Part shown: one piece after another, positions 38,375 to 45,980 of the stretch
Layout of the letters: the number at the start of each line of letters is the position of its first letter
How positions within the stretch are numbered: the first letter of the stretch is position 1
Assembly (NCBI RefSeq): GCF_016918935.1
Contig: NZ_JAFFOB010000005.1
Coordinates: 124,001-188,000 of the forward strand
From: Roseitranquillus sediminis
GTDB taxonomy: Bacteria > Pseudomonadota > Alphaproteobacteria > Rhodobacterales > Rhodobacteraceae
Direction of reading: 5' to 3'
Length of the DNA stretch: 64,000 nucleotides
Program-made: the position numbers and the translations under genes
Notes under the pieces: generated by a model
What the model was told of the DNA's origin: nothing
What the model saw: the letters and a program-made list of their open reading frames with translations, nothing else
Database searches by the model: none

Positions 38375-39250
38375 ATGTTCAAGGGTTCGATGCCGGCGCT
38401 TGTCACACCGTTTCGCGATGGCGCGGTTGACGAGGCCTGCCTGCGTGAGCTGGTCGAGTGGCATGTTGCCCAAGGATCGTCCGCGCTGGTGCCCGTCGGC
38501 ACGACCGGCGAGAGCCCGACACTGAGTCATGCCGAACACGAGCGGGTGGTCGAGGTCGTGGTCGAGGCGGCGGCGGGTCGCGTGCCGGTGATCGCCGGCG
38601 CCGGCTCGAACAATACGGTCGAGGGCATCCGGCTGATTCGCCACGCCGAGAAGGTCGGCGCCGACGCTGCGCTGGTGGTCACGCCCTACTATAACAAGCC
38701 GACGCAGGCCGGCATGATCGCCCACTTCCGCGCGCTCCACGACGCCTGCGACCTGCCGATAGTGATCTACAATATCCCTGGCCGCTCAGTCGTCGACATG
38801 ACGCCAGCGACCATGGGCGAACTCGCGAAGCTTCCGCGCATCGTGGGCGTCAAGGACGCGACCGGCGACGTCGCTCGCGTCAGCCAGCAGCGCATCACCT
38901 GCGGCGCCGACTTCGTCCAGCTCTCGGGCGAGGACGCGTCCGCGCTGGGATTCAACGCCCACGGCGGCGTCGGCTGCATCAGCGTCACCGCCAACGTCGC
39001 GCCGCGCCTCAGCGCGGACTTCCAGGCCTGCACACTCGCCGGGGACTACGCCGGCGCGCTGGAGCTGCAGGACCGGCTCATGCCGCTGCATGAGGCGATC
39101 TTCATCGAGCCCGGACTCGCCGGTGCGAAGTACGCGATGTCGCTCCTCGGGCTCTGCCGCGACGAGGTGCGGCTGCCGCTTCTCCCCCTGTCGGAGGGCA
39201 CGCGGCTGGCGGTCAAGGATGCGATGAAGCACGCGGGCCTGCTGAACTGA
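38375..39250 (+). CDS. dapA: 4-hydroxy-tetrahydrodipicolinate synthase
   Basis: 291 residues. First committed step of lysine and diaminopimelate synthesis. [12 protein letters not shown], the catalytic Tyr in YNIPGRSV and the Schiff-base Lys in VGVKDATGD are present. The ATG at 38375 gives the usual start [13 protein letters not shown] and normal length; an in-frame TTG at 38366 is closer to AGGA and cannot be ruled out. Confidence 0.95.
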   Translation: MFKGSMPALVTPFRDGAVDEACLRELVEWHVAQGSSALVPVGTTGESPTLSHAEHERVVEVVVEAAAGRVPVIAGAGSNNTVEGIRLIRHAEKVGADAALVVTPYYNKPTQAGMIAHFRALHDACDLPIVIYNIPGRSVVDMTPATMGELAKLPRIVGVKDATGDVARVSQQRITCGADFVQLSGEDASALGFNAHGGVGCISVTANVAPRLSADFQACTLAGDYAGALELQDRLMPLHEAIFIEPGLAGAKYAMSLLGLCRDEVRLPLLPLSEGTRLAVKDAMKHAGLLN

Positions 39251-39272
39251 AACGGCGCAAGCGCTTCCGGAC

Positions 39273-39288
39273 GTTAACGAAGTCCTAA
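39273..39288 (-). promoter_or_regulatory. CtrA-like site downstream of dapA
   Basis: Read on the minus strand, TTAG-N7-TTAAC, one mismatch to the CtrA consensus TTAA-N7-TTAAC. It lies in the dapA-smpB spacer, about 280 bp before smpB. Inference from pattern only. Confidence 0.25.
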
Positions 39289-39298
39289 AATCAGTTAG

Positions 39299-39317
39299 GC
39301 GATTCGAGCCGAATCGC
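39299..39317. repeat. 19-bp palindrome
   Basis: GCGATTCG-AGC-CGAATCGC, a perfect 8-bp inverted repeat in the dapA-smpB spacer, just after a CCTAA/TTAGG inverted repeat. It could be an operator or the first hairpin of a small RNA. Confidence 0.5.
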
Positions 39318-39482
39318 TTACTGTGGATAGGCATTCAGCGTGGGGGGTGTTCGCCGCAAGGCGAGCTATCGCGCAGGGGAAGCGGGCGGCAATTTTTGGC
39401 CGCATCGGCCAGTTTGAAGTGGTCGGGACCGTTCCTTCTGTGACGCGACACTGACAGGGGAAGACAGAATTTTATCTACGTC

Positions 39483-39514
39483 GCCCGATCGGCTTCAATG
39501 CCGGTCGGGCTTTT
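39483..39514 (+). terminator. Strong intrinsic terminator before smpB
   Basis: An 11-bp GC-rich stem (39483-39493 with 39500-39510, one G-U pair), loop TTCAAT and a TTTT run at 39511-39514. It ends transcription coming from dapA or from the spacer, so smpB needs its own promoter in the last 40 bp. Confidence 0.85.
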
Positions 39515-39517
39515 CGT

Positions 39518-39547
39518 TTGCCGCCCGGCCGTCGCCGTCGTTATAAG
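39518..39547 (+). promoter_or_regulatory. Possible smpB promoter giving a leaderless mRNA
   Basis: TTGCCG (39518-39523), 18-bp spacer, TATAAG (39542-39547). Transcription would start near 39554, at or one to two bases before the smpB ATG (39556). No Shine-Dalgarno sequence precedes that ATG, consistent with a leaderless message. Confidence 0.4.
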
Positions 39548-39555
39548 CCGCCCGC

Positions 39556-40032
39556 ATGGCCAGCCCTAAGGACAACCCGAACTACAAGGTGGTCGCCGAA
39601 AACCGGCGCGCACGCTACGACTACGCGATCGAGAGCGACCTCGAGTGTGGGGTGCAGCTCATGGGCTCGGAGGTGAAGTCGTTGCGCACCGGCCAGGCCA
39701 ACATCGCGGAGAGCTATGCCAGCGTCGAGGACGGCGAACTGTGGCTGATCAACAGCTACATCGCGCCCTACGACCCCGGCCGCACCTTCGGCCACGAGGA
39801 CCGGCGCAGGCGCAAGCTGCTCGTCAACCGCAAGGAACTGTCGGACCTCTGGAACGCGACGCAGCGCAAGGGCATGACGCTCGTCCCGCTGGTGCTCTAC
39901 TTCAATCATCGCGGCATCGCGAAGCTGAAGATTGGCGTCGCCAAGGGCAAGAAGGTCGCCGACAAGCGCGAGACCGCGGCCAAGCGCGATTGGCAGCGCC
40001 AGAAGCAGCGCCTGCTCAAGGAGCACGGCTGA
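39556..40032 (+). CDS. smpB: SsrA-binding protein SmpB
   Basis: 158 residues. Partner of tmRNA in ribosome rescue. [38 protein letters not shown] and the basic C-terminal tail [19 protein letters not shown] are all present, the tail being the part that reads the empty mRNA channel. The ssrA gene itself is not in this window. Transcription appears to start at the ATG after a strong terminator. Confidence 0.97.
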   Translation: MASPKDNPNYKVVAENRRARYDYAIESDLECGVQLMGSEVKSLRTGQANIAESYASVEDGELWLINSYIAPYDPGRTFGHEDRRRRKLLVNRKELSDLWNATQRKGMTLVPLVLYFNHRGIAKLKIGVAKGKKVADKRETAAKRDWQRQKQRLLKEHG

Positions 40033-40224
40033 ACCCCCGCCGCATGCGACCGGCGCCACGACGCCATGACCTCGCCACCCGTTCCACAAGACCGTGATGA
40101 ACTTGAACTTCCCGACACCGCCAGCATTGCGCAAGCCTCTGCGAATCTGGTCGCGGCGTGCTCGCCGGCTTGCCATCGCGGCCCCGCGCTCTTACCGAAG
40201 AGGTGGTGCGGCGAGAGGAATCCG

Positions 40225-41076
40225 ATGAGCGACGATCCCAGGACCCTGGTCTCGACGGAGTGGCTGGCCACGCACCTCAACGACCCCGATCTGAGGATCA
40301 TCGACGGGAGTTGGTATCTGCCCGATGCCGCGCGCGACCCACGTGCCGAGTACGAGGCGGCGCACATCCCGGGCGCACGCTTCGTGGACCTCGACGACGT
40401 ATCGGACAGCCGCTCCGACCTGCCGCACATGGCGCCGCCGCCGGAGAAGTTCGTCAGCCGGATGCGGTCGCTGGGCATCGGCGACGGCCATCAGGTCGTG
40501 ATCTACGATGGCATGGGCATGTTCTCTGCCGCGCGCTTCTGGTGGTTGTTCCGGCTCATGGGCAAGAGCGACGTTGCCGTGCTCGACGGCGGCTTCCCCA
40601 AGTGGCGCGACGAGGGGAGGCCGGTGGAGGACATGGCGCCTGTGATCCGAGACCGGCACATGACCACCAGCCGCCAGAACCAGCTCGTCCGCGACGTCAC
40701 GCAGGTGGCGCGGGACGTTAAGCTGGGTGAGCGGCAGGTTGTGGACGCACGCTCCCCGGGCCGGTTCCGGGGCGACGAGCCCGAGCCGCGGCCGGGCCTG
40801 CGGGCCGGCCACATCCCGGGCTCGCGCAACGTCCACTACCGCTCGCTGCTGAACGCGGACGGGACGATGCGGGACGAGGCCGGCCTGCGCGCCGCCTTCG
40901 CCGACGCGGGCGTCGACCTCGACCAACCCGTCGTCACGACATGCGGCTCGGGCGTGACGGCGGCGATCCTTAGCCTCGCGCTGGAACGGATCGGGCATCG
41001 CGACCATGCGCTTTACGACGGCTCGTGGAGCGAGTGGGGCATGTATGGCGACCTGGCCGTCGCCACCGGCGAATGA
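40225..41076 (+). CDS. sseA: 3-mercaptopyruvate sulfurtransferase-type rhodanese
   Basis: 283 residues. Two rhodanese domains; the first (about 10-145) lacks the active Cys, the second carries it in TTCGSGVTA, the loop typical of mercaptopyruvate rather than thiosulfate sulfurtransferases. GAGAGGAA lies before the ATG at 40225. It overlaps the GNAT gene by ATGA (41073-41076) and starts a three-gene operon with the aminotransferase. Confidence 0.9.
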   Translation: MSDDPRTLVSTEWLATHLNDPDLRIIDGSWYLPDAARDPRAEYEAAHIPGARFVDLDDVSDSRSDLPHMAPPPEKFVSRMRSLGIGDGHQVVIYDGMGMFSAARFWWLFRLMGKSDVAVLDGGFPKWRDEGRPVEDMAPVIRDRHMTTSRQNQLVRDVTQVARDVKLGERQVVDARSPGRFRGDEPEPRPGLRAGHIPGSRNVHYRSLLNADGTMRDEAGLRAAFADAGVDLDQPVVTTCGSGVTAAILSLALERIGHRDHALYDGSWSEWGMYGDLAVATGE

Positions 41077-41630
41077 TCGACGCCGGACAGGAGGTCGACT
41101 ACGTCATCACCTGGCTGGAGATGACCGAGCGGCCCAAATGGCCGTGGCCGCAACTCCCGTCCGGCGCGCCGGCAACGCTTCTGCCCGCGGCCAGGCCGCC
41201 GGTCTGGTACTTCCTCGCCCTCTACGATGCGGTGGGGCGCGACTTCGCGTGGGAGGACATGTTCCAGCGCCCGCAGGACGAGCTCCAGGCATGGCTCGCG
41301 CACGAGGACGTCACGCTCCACACCCTGATGCGCGACGGCTGGCCGGCGGGTTTCTTCGTTCTCGATGCCCGCGCGGGAGACGTCGTCGACCTCGCCTACT
41401 TCGGTCTCGTCCCCGAAGTCTTCGGGCGCGGCCTCGGCAGCTTCCTTCTGCGCACGGCGCTCCTCACCAGCTGGTCCCGGCCGGGCGTGCGCGCGATGAC
41501 CGTCAACACCTGTACCCTCGACCACCCCCGCGCACTCGGCCTCTACCAGAGGCACGGATTCAGCCCGGTGCGGCGCGAGACGCGCTCCCGGCTCCTGACG
41601 CGCCCCATCCCGGAGAAAGAACAATGCTGA
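41073..41630 (+). CDS. GNAT family N-acetyltransferase
   Basis: 185 residues. GNAT fold with the acetyl-CoA loop in LVPEVFGRGLGSFLLRTAL (consensus Q/R-x-x-G-x-G/A) and the closing LGLYQRHGFSPV. N-terminal part is rich in Trp and Pro (WPWPQLPSG). Coupled to sseA by ATGA and overlapping the aminotransferase start by 7 bp. The substrate is unknown. Confidence 0.88.
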   Translation: MIDAGQEVDYVITWLEMTERPKWPWPQLPSGAPATLLPAARPPVWYFLALYDAVGRDFAWEDMFQRPQDELQAWLAHEDVTLHTLMRDGWPAGFFVLDARAGDVVDLAYFGLVPEVFGRGLGSFLLRTALLTSWSRPGVRAMTVNTCTLDHPRALGLYQRHGFSPVRRETRSRLLTRPIPEKEQC

Positions 41631-42808
41631 GCGATCTTAAGGAACTGCCGCAGGACAAGATCCTGGCCTTGGTCGGCATGTTCCGCGCCGACCCGCGGGA
41701 CGACAAGATCGACCTCGGCCTCGGCGTCTACCGCGACGCGGAGGGACGGACGCCGGTGATGAGGGCTGTCAAAGCCGCGGAACGCCGACTCTGGGAGTCG
41801 CAGGAGACCAAGGCCTACACATCGCTCGGCGGCGACCCTGCCTACCGCGAAGCGATGCGCAAACTCGTGCTCGCCGACGCGGTCGAGCCGGAGCGCGTGG
41901 CCTCGGCCGCGACCCCCGGCGGAACGGGAGCGGTGCGGATGGCCTTCGAGTTGCTAGGGATGGCCGCGCCCGAAGCGACGGCCTGGCTACCGGCCGAGAC
42001 ATGGCCGAACCACGTCTCAATCCTGCGCCACCTCGGCCGGCCGACGAAGACCTTCCGCTACTTCGACGCCGAGACGGGGCTCGTGGATTTCGAGGGGCTC
42101 ATCGCAGATCTCGAGGGGGCGCAGCGCGGCGACCTCGTGGTGCTGCATGGCTGCTGCCACAACCCGACCGGCGCGGACCCGGACATCGGCCAGTGGGAGG
42201 CCATCGCCGACACGCTCGCCAGCACTGGGGCGATCCCGATGATCGACCTCGCCTACCAGGGCTTCGGCGACGGCCTCGATGCCGATGCCGCCGGCACCCG
42301 CCTGCTGGCCTCGAAGCTGCCCGAGACACTGATCGCGGCGAGCTGCTCGAAGAATTTCGGCATCTACCGCGAGCGGACCGGCATCCTGTTCGCCGTGGCC
42401 GAGGACGCGGCGGCGAGGGACCTGACACAGCCGACGCTGGAGTACCTCAACCGGCAGAACTATTCGTTCCCGCCGGACCACGGCGCGCGGGTCGTGACGA
42501 CGGTGCTGGAGCATGCGGCGCTGCGGGAAGACTGGAAGGCCGAGCTGGAACAGATCCGCGACGGCATGCTGTCCCTGCGGCGGCAGCTTGCCAGTGAACT
42601 GCGCCAGCGGCTGAACTCCGACCGCTTCGACTTCATCGCCGAGCATCGCGGCATGTTCTCCCGCCTCGGCGTCACCGGCGACGAGGTCCTCGCCCTGCGC
42701 GAGCGCCACGGCGTGTACCTGGTCGGAGACGGACGGATGAACGTCGCCGGCCTCAACGCGCACACGGTGCCGCTCCTGGCTTCCGCGATCGCCGACGTGA
42801 TCGGCTGA
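41624..42808 (+). CDS. Aromatic amino acid aminotransferase (class I)
   Basis: 394 residues. PLP-dependent; the Schiff-base Lys is in AASCSKNFGIYRER, the pattern of the AspC/TyrB branch, with HGCCHNPTGADP and LAYQGFGDG also conserved. GAGAAAG lies before the ATG at 41624. Together with the mercaptopyruvate-type sulfurtransferase and a GNAT protein it suggests amino-acid or sulfur-amino-acid turnover. Substrate preference (Asp versus aromatic) is inferred. Confidence 0.91.
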   Translation: MLSDLKELPQDKILALVGMFRADPRDDKIDLGLGVYRDAEGRTPVMRAVKAAERRLWESQETKAYTSLGGDPAYREAMRKLVLADAVEPERVASAATPGGTGAVRMAFELLGMAAPEATAWLPAETWPNHVSILRHLGRPTKTFRYFDAETGLVDFEGLIADLEGAQRGDLVVLHGCCHNPTGADPDIGQWEAIADTLASTGAIPMIDLAYQGFGDGLDADAAGTRLLASKLPETLIAASCSKNFGIYRERTGILFAVAEDAAARDLTQPTLEYLNRQNYSFPPDHGARVVTTVLEHAALREDWKAELEQIRDGMLSLRRQLASELRQRLNSDRFDFIAEHRGMFSRLGVTGDEVLALRERHGVYLVGDGRMNVAGLNAHTVPLLASAIADVIG

Positions 42809-42859
42809 TACGGTCGCGCGCGGAGCGGATCGGCGACCCGCGCACGCCGGCGTTCTTCG

Positions 42860-42885
42860 GGAACATTCAAGCCTCTCGCGATGTT
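42860..42885 (+). promoter_or_regulatory. EcfG-like promoter of the stress operon
   Basis: GGAAC (42860-42864), 17-bp spacer, TGTT (42882-42885), one base off the alphaproteobacterial general stress consensus GGAAC-N16/17-cGTT. It lies about 98 bp before the ATG at 42983, in an otherwise featureless 174-bp spacer, and precedes genes of a stress-associated type. Confidence 0.5.
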
Positions 42886-42982
42886 GATTGCGCGAGAAAC
42901 GCCGCTCTGCCGGCGCGAGCGTCGCCTCGTCGATGCCGCGAACCGCGAAGCGGCGCATGGCATCAGCGAAAGGAGGTCAGCG

Positions 42983-43729
42983 ATGGCCGACACACCCGAA
43001 CGAGACGCCGCAGAACGCGCAAAGGCCGAAGCCCGCTCCCTCGGCGAAGAAATCAAGTCGCAGGGCGCCGCCGCGGCTGGAGCAGCGCGAGATACCGCGC
43101 GGGAGTATGCCGACCGTGCGCGCCACGAAGCCTATGCACGTGGCGAGGCCTACCGCGAGCACGCCGCCGATGAGACGAGCAAGGTCGCCGCGGCGCTCCG
43201 GAAGGCGTCCGAGGATCTTTCGGATGGTTCGCCTCAGGAGCGCTTCGTCGCCCAGATCGCCGACGGCGTGGCCGAGGCGGCAGACCGCGTTCGCGGCATG
43301 ACGCTGGACGAGGTCGCGCGCGAGACGACGGGCTTTGCGCGCCGGCATCCGGCGGCGTTCCTCGGCGGCGCTGCGCTGGTCGGCTTTGCGGCCGCGCGCT
43401 TTCTCAAGGCCTCGTCCCGCCACGGCCCCGACTCCTACGAGATGGCGGACAGCCCCCGCCCCGCCCCGACCGGCTATGGGTCGGCAACGGCACCCATGCC
43501 GACTGGCACCTCCGGAAGCAGCGGACCAGGCGCCGTGTCGAACCGTGTGCCGGAGCCCGCGACGCGGCCGGCTGGAGCGACCACCGCAACCAGCCCGTCC
43601 GGGACACCCGGCGGCGCGACGCCGACCGGCGGGGTCCGCCCCAGCACCGCCACCGACAGTACCGGCACTCCCACCACGGGTACACCGGCTGGCCGTCCGA
43701 CGGGAGCGTCGGAAACGAAACCTGTCTGA
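42983..43729 (+). CDS. Nutrient-deprivation-induced-type envelope protein
   Basis: 248 residues. An N-terminal amphipathic Ala/Arg/Glu-rich helix region (about 10-80), then RHPAAFLGGAALVGFAAARFLK (a single membrane-spanning helix near 118-138), and a long Pro/Thr/Ser/Gly-rich tail likely to be disordered. The membrane segment and layout match the alphaproteobacterial nutrient-deprivation-induced proteins and the YqjD/ElaB type. AGGAGG lies before the ATG. First gene of three in an operon. Confidence 0.78.
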   Translation: MADTPERDAAERAKAEARSLGEEIKSQGAAAAGAARDTAREYADRARHEAYARGEAYREHAADETSKVAAALRKASEDLSDGSPQERFVAQIADGVAEAADRVRGMTLDEVARETTGFARRHPAAFLGGAALVGFAAARFLKASSRHGPDSYEMADSPRPAPTGYGSATAPMPTGTSGSSGPGAVSNRVPEPATRPAGATTATSPSGTPGGATPTGGVRPSTATDSTGTPTTGTPAGRPTGASETKPV

Positions 43730-43741
43730 GGGAAGTCAGCC

Positions 43742-44152
43742 ATGACAGATCGAACCACCGATCCCACCGCGGCGCGTAGCACGACCAGTCTACTGTCCGA
43801 CGCGATGGCGCACGTCAGCGGCCTTGTCCGAAAGGAGATCGACCTCGTCCGCGCCGAACTGAGCGAGAATGCACATCGTGCCGGAGTCGCCATCGGCCTG
43901 ATCGTCGGAGCGGTCGTCCTGCTCCTGACGGCGCTGAACGTCCTGTCGGCGGCACTGGTGTCCGGCCTCGCCGAACTTGGGATCGACGCCGGATGGGCCG
44001 CGCTGATCGTGGGGCTCGTCTACCTCGTCGTCGCCGTCATCATGGTGAAGAAGGGGACGAACGACCTCAAGTCGACCAGCCTCGCGCCCACCCGATCGGC
44101 CCGTAACGTCCAGAAGGACGCCCATGCAGTGAAGGAGACAATCAATGGCTAG
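43742..44152 (+). CDS. Phage-holin-family (DUF1469/YqjE-like) membrane protein
   Basis: 136 residues. An N-terminal cytosolic helix (LLSDAMAHVSGLVRKEIDLVRAEL) and two membrane helices (about 48-72 and 80-102) match PF07332. Despite the name, these proteins usually occur in stress-induced envelope operons rather than phages. It starts 13 bp after the previous gene and overlaps the next by 8 bp. Confidence 0.88.
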   Translation: MTDRTTDPTAARSTTSLLSDAMAHVSGLVRKEIDLVRAELSENAHRAGVAIGLIVGAVVLLLTALNVLSAALVSGLAELGIDAGWAALIVGLVYLVVAVIMVKKGTNDLKSTSLAPTRSARNVQKDAHAVKETING

Positions 44153-45461
44153 CGACGACCACAGGTCCGCCGCCGAAATCGAGCGTGAGATCGAGGCCGA
44201 GCGCAATGCCCTCACGCGGACCCTCGACGAAATCCAGGAGCGCCTGTCTTTCGAGTCGCTCTCCGGCGACCTCTACGAGCGGGTGCGCGACAGCGGCGGC
44301 GACGTCGGCCGCGCCGTGATCCGCAGTGTCCGCGACAACCCGGTGCCGCTTGCGCTGACCGCCATCGGCCTCACGTGGCTGATGATCAGCCAGCGGAACT
44401 CGGGCCACGAAGATCCGTACGGCTACGACCCCTACGACGGCTACATCGGCCGCCGTCCGGCGAGCGACTGGGACGACGAGTATGCCGGCGTCGGTGGCCG
44501 CACCACGCCAGTCGGCGGGACCGGCGCCTACCGGCGACCGATCTACGATGCGTCTGGCCGGCCGATCAGCGGCGACGTGCACGAGGACCACGAGTCGCGC
44601 TGGGACAGTGCCCGCCACGCGGTGTCGGGCGCGGCACAATCGGCGCGCGACCGCGCGCGCTCCGGCGCGCACGCCGCCTCTTCGGGAGTGGGATCGGCGC
44701 GTGACAGCGCCGCCTCCGGCTACGGGTCGGCGCGCGACCGCGCTGCGGGAGGCCTGCATTCCGCAGGCGACAAGGCGTCCGCCGGTCTTCATGCCGGCCA
44801 GGAAGCCACCAGTTCTCGCTATCGCGCTGGCCGCGACGCGATTGCCTCGGGCGCGAAACGGGTCCGCAGCAGCTTCAGCCGGGGCTACGAGTCCGGCCGG
44901 TCGCGCGCTCGCGGCGCCTATGCCTCGGCCGCCGAGTTGCGCGAGCGCATCACGCACGGTACCCAGGATTTGAGTGCACAGGCACGCGCGCGCATCATCG
45001 CGGCCCGGACCCGCGCCTACGAGGCGCAACTCAGGGCAGAGCAGTATGCGAGCCGTGGCCGCGACAAGGCGGTGGATCTCTTCGAAGACCAGCCGCTTGT
45101 CATCGGCGCACTCGCGCTGGCATTCGGCGCGGCTCTTGGCGGACTGCTGCCGCGCACCTCGCGCGAAGACGACGCCTTCGGCGCATACCGCGACGACCTC
45201 TTCGAGGAGGCAGAGCGCGTCTATCGCGAGGAGCGGTCGAAGCTCGAGGCCGTCGCCAGGGAAACCGCCGAGGAGGCACGACGCGTTGCGCGCAGTACCG
45301 CCGAGGACATCCGGGGCGACCTGAACGAGGCCGCCTCCGAGATCGGAGCCACCGCACGCTCGAAGCTGTCCGACGCAGAGGCAAAGGCCAAGGAGGCGGC
45401 GGAGCAGGTCGGCGAGAAGGCGAAGTCCGAGGCGGAGAACAAGAACCTCGGCCAGCGCTGA
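44145..45461 (+). CDS. DUF3618 protein with undecapeptide repeats
   Basis: 438 residues. N-terminal DUF3618 (SAAEIEREIEAERNALTRTL, then LDEIQERLS), a membrane helix (about 66-82), a Tyr/Gly/Asp-rich linker, then eight tandem 11-residue units at residues 181-268 (DNA 44685-44948), for example GYGSARDRAAG and GLHSAGDKASA. A second membrane helix (about 320-340) and a charged C-terminal helix (EEAERVYREERSKLEA) follow. Amphipathic 11-mers resemble LEA group 3 and apolipoprotein helices, suggesting membrane or desiccation protection. Third gene of the operon, ended by a clear terminator. Confidence 0.82.
   Translation: MASDDHRSAAEIEREIEAERNALTRTLDEIQERLSFESLSGDLYERVRDSGGDVGRAVIRSVRDNPVPLALTAIGLTWLMISQRNSGHEDPYGYDPYDGYIGRRPASDWDDEYAGVGGRTTPVGGTGAYRRPIYDASGRPISGDVHEDHESRWDSARHAVSGAAQSARDRARSGAHAASSGVGSARDSAASGYGSARDRAAGGLHSAGDKASAGLHAGQEATSSRYRAGRDAIASGAKRVRSSFSRGYESGRSRARGAYASAAELRERITHGTQDLSAQARARIIAARTRAYEAQLRAEQYASRGRDKAVDLFEDQPLVIGALALAFGAALGGLLPRTSREDDAFGAYRDDLFEEAERVYREERSKLEAVARETAEEARRVARSTAEDIRGDLNEAASEIGATARSKLSDAEAKAKEAAEQVGEKAKSEAENKNLGQR
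44685..44948 (+). repeat. Eight tandem 33-bp coding repeats (11-residue units)
   Basis: Units at residues 181-191, 192-202, 203-213, 214-224, 225-235, 236-246, 247-257 and 258-268 of the DUF3618 protein. A small residue opens most units and an aromatic or Leu often follows; Arg/Lys/Asp recur at fixed positions. The DNA is diverged, so the periodicity is kept at protein level. Confidence 0.75.
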
Positions 45462-45483
45462 CGCGTAAGAAGAAGGTTGGAAG

Positions 45484-45506
45484 GGGGCGCCATGTGCGCC
45501 CCTTTT
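45484..45506 (+). terminator. Intrinsic terminator of the stress operon
   Basis: GGGGCGC-CATGT-GCGCCCC followed by TTTT, a perfect 7-bp stem, 22 bases after the DUF3618 stop and 39 bases before the rhodanese start. Confidence 0.9.
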
Positions 45507-45545
45507 CGTGTCAGAGATCAGCCTGCAGAGAGGGAGACCTGAGCG

Positions 45546-45920
45546 ATGAAGAAGGAAGACGTGGACGGCGGCACGCTCGAGACCTGGACGGTGGCGGAAG
45601 TCGAGGAGGCGCTACGCGAGGGGCGCGCCGTCCTGATCGACGTGCGCACTCCACAGGAATACATGTTCGAGCACGTCGAGGGAGCCTTGCTGTTTCCGCT
45701 GGCTTTCTTCCGCGCCGACAGCCTTCCGTCGCAGGAAGGCAAGCGTCTGGTGTTTCACTGCGGCTCGGGCGCGCGTTCGGAGAAGGTGGCGCGCCAGTGT
45801 CTCGCCGCGGGCATTACACCCGTCGCCCACCTCGAGGGCGGCTTCGGCGCGTGGAAGAAGGAGGGCCGGTCCCACATCGCCACCGACATGGCGACCGGCG
45901 CGCCGAAACGGGTCGGCTGA
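45546..45920 (+). CDS. Single-domain rhodanese
   Basis: 124 residues. Rhodanese fold with LIDVRTPQEYMFEHVEGA and the active Cys in VFHCGSGARSEK, followed by HLEGGFGAWKKEG. The six-residue active loop starting at Cys fits sulfurtransferase activity; the small-molecule or protein acceptor is unknown. It stands alone after the terminator, convergent with amtB. Confidence 0.91.
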   Translation: MKKEDVDGGTLETWTVAEVEEALREGRAVLIDVRTPQEYMFEHVEGALLFPLAFFRADSLPSQEGKRLVFHCGSGARSEKVARQCLAAGITPVAHLEGGFGAWKKEGRSHIATDMATGAPKRVG

Positions 45921-45980
45921 TCTTGGAAGGGCGCAGCCCGGGCGCGGAGGGCGCCCGCGCTGAAGTTCTGGCCGGCGCTG

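Larger units (their letters stand above)
39251..39482 (+). other. Spacer between dapA and smpB, possible small RNA region
   Basis: The spacer between dapA and smpB is 305 bp and has no convincing ORF. This part holds a CtrA-like site, a 19-bp palindrome and a perfect TGGCCG-CAT-CGGCCA hairpin (39397-39411). A strong intrinsic terminator on the plus strand follows at once. A terminator 230 bases after dapA could end either a long dapA tail or a separate small RNA. No Rfam-type family is recognised by eye. Confidence 0.4.

Noticed and set aside
43742-44152. Phage holin, and so a prophage
   Set aside because: The family name misleads: its neighbours are stress-type membrane proteins and there are no phage genes nearby.
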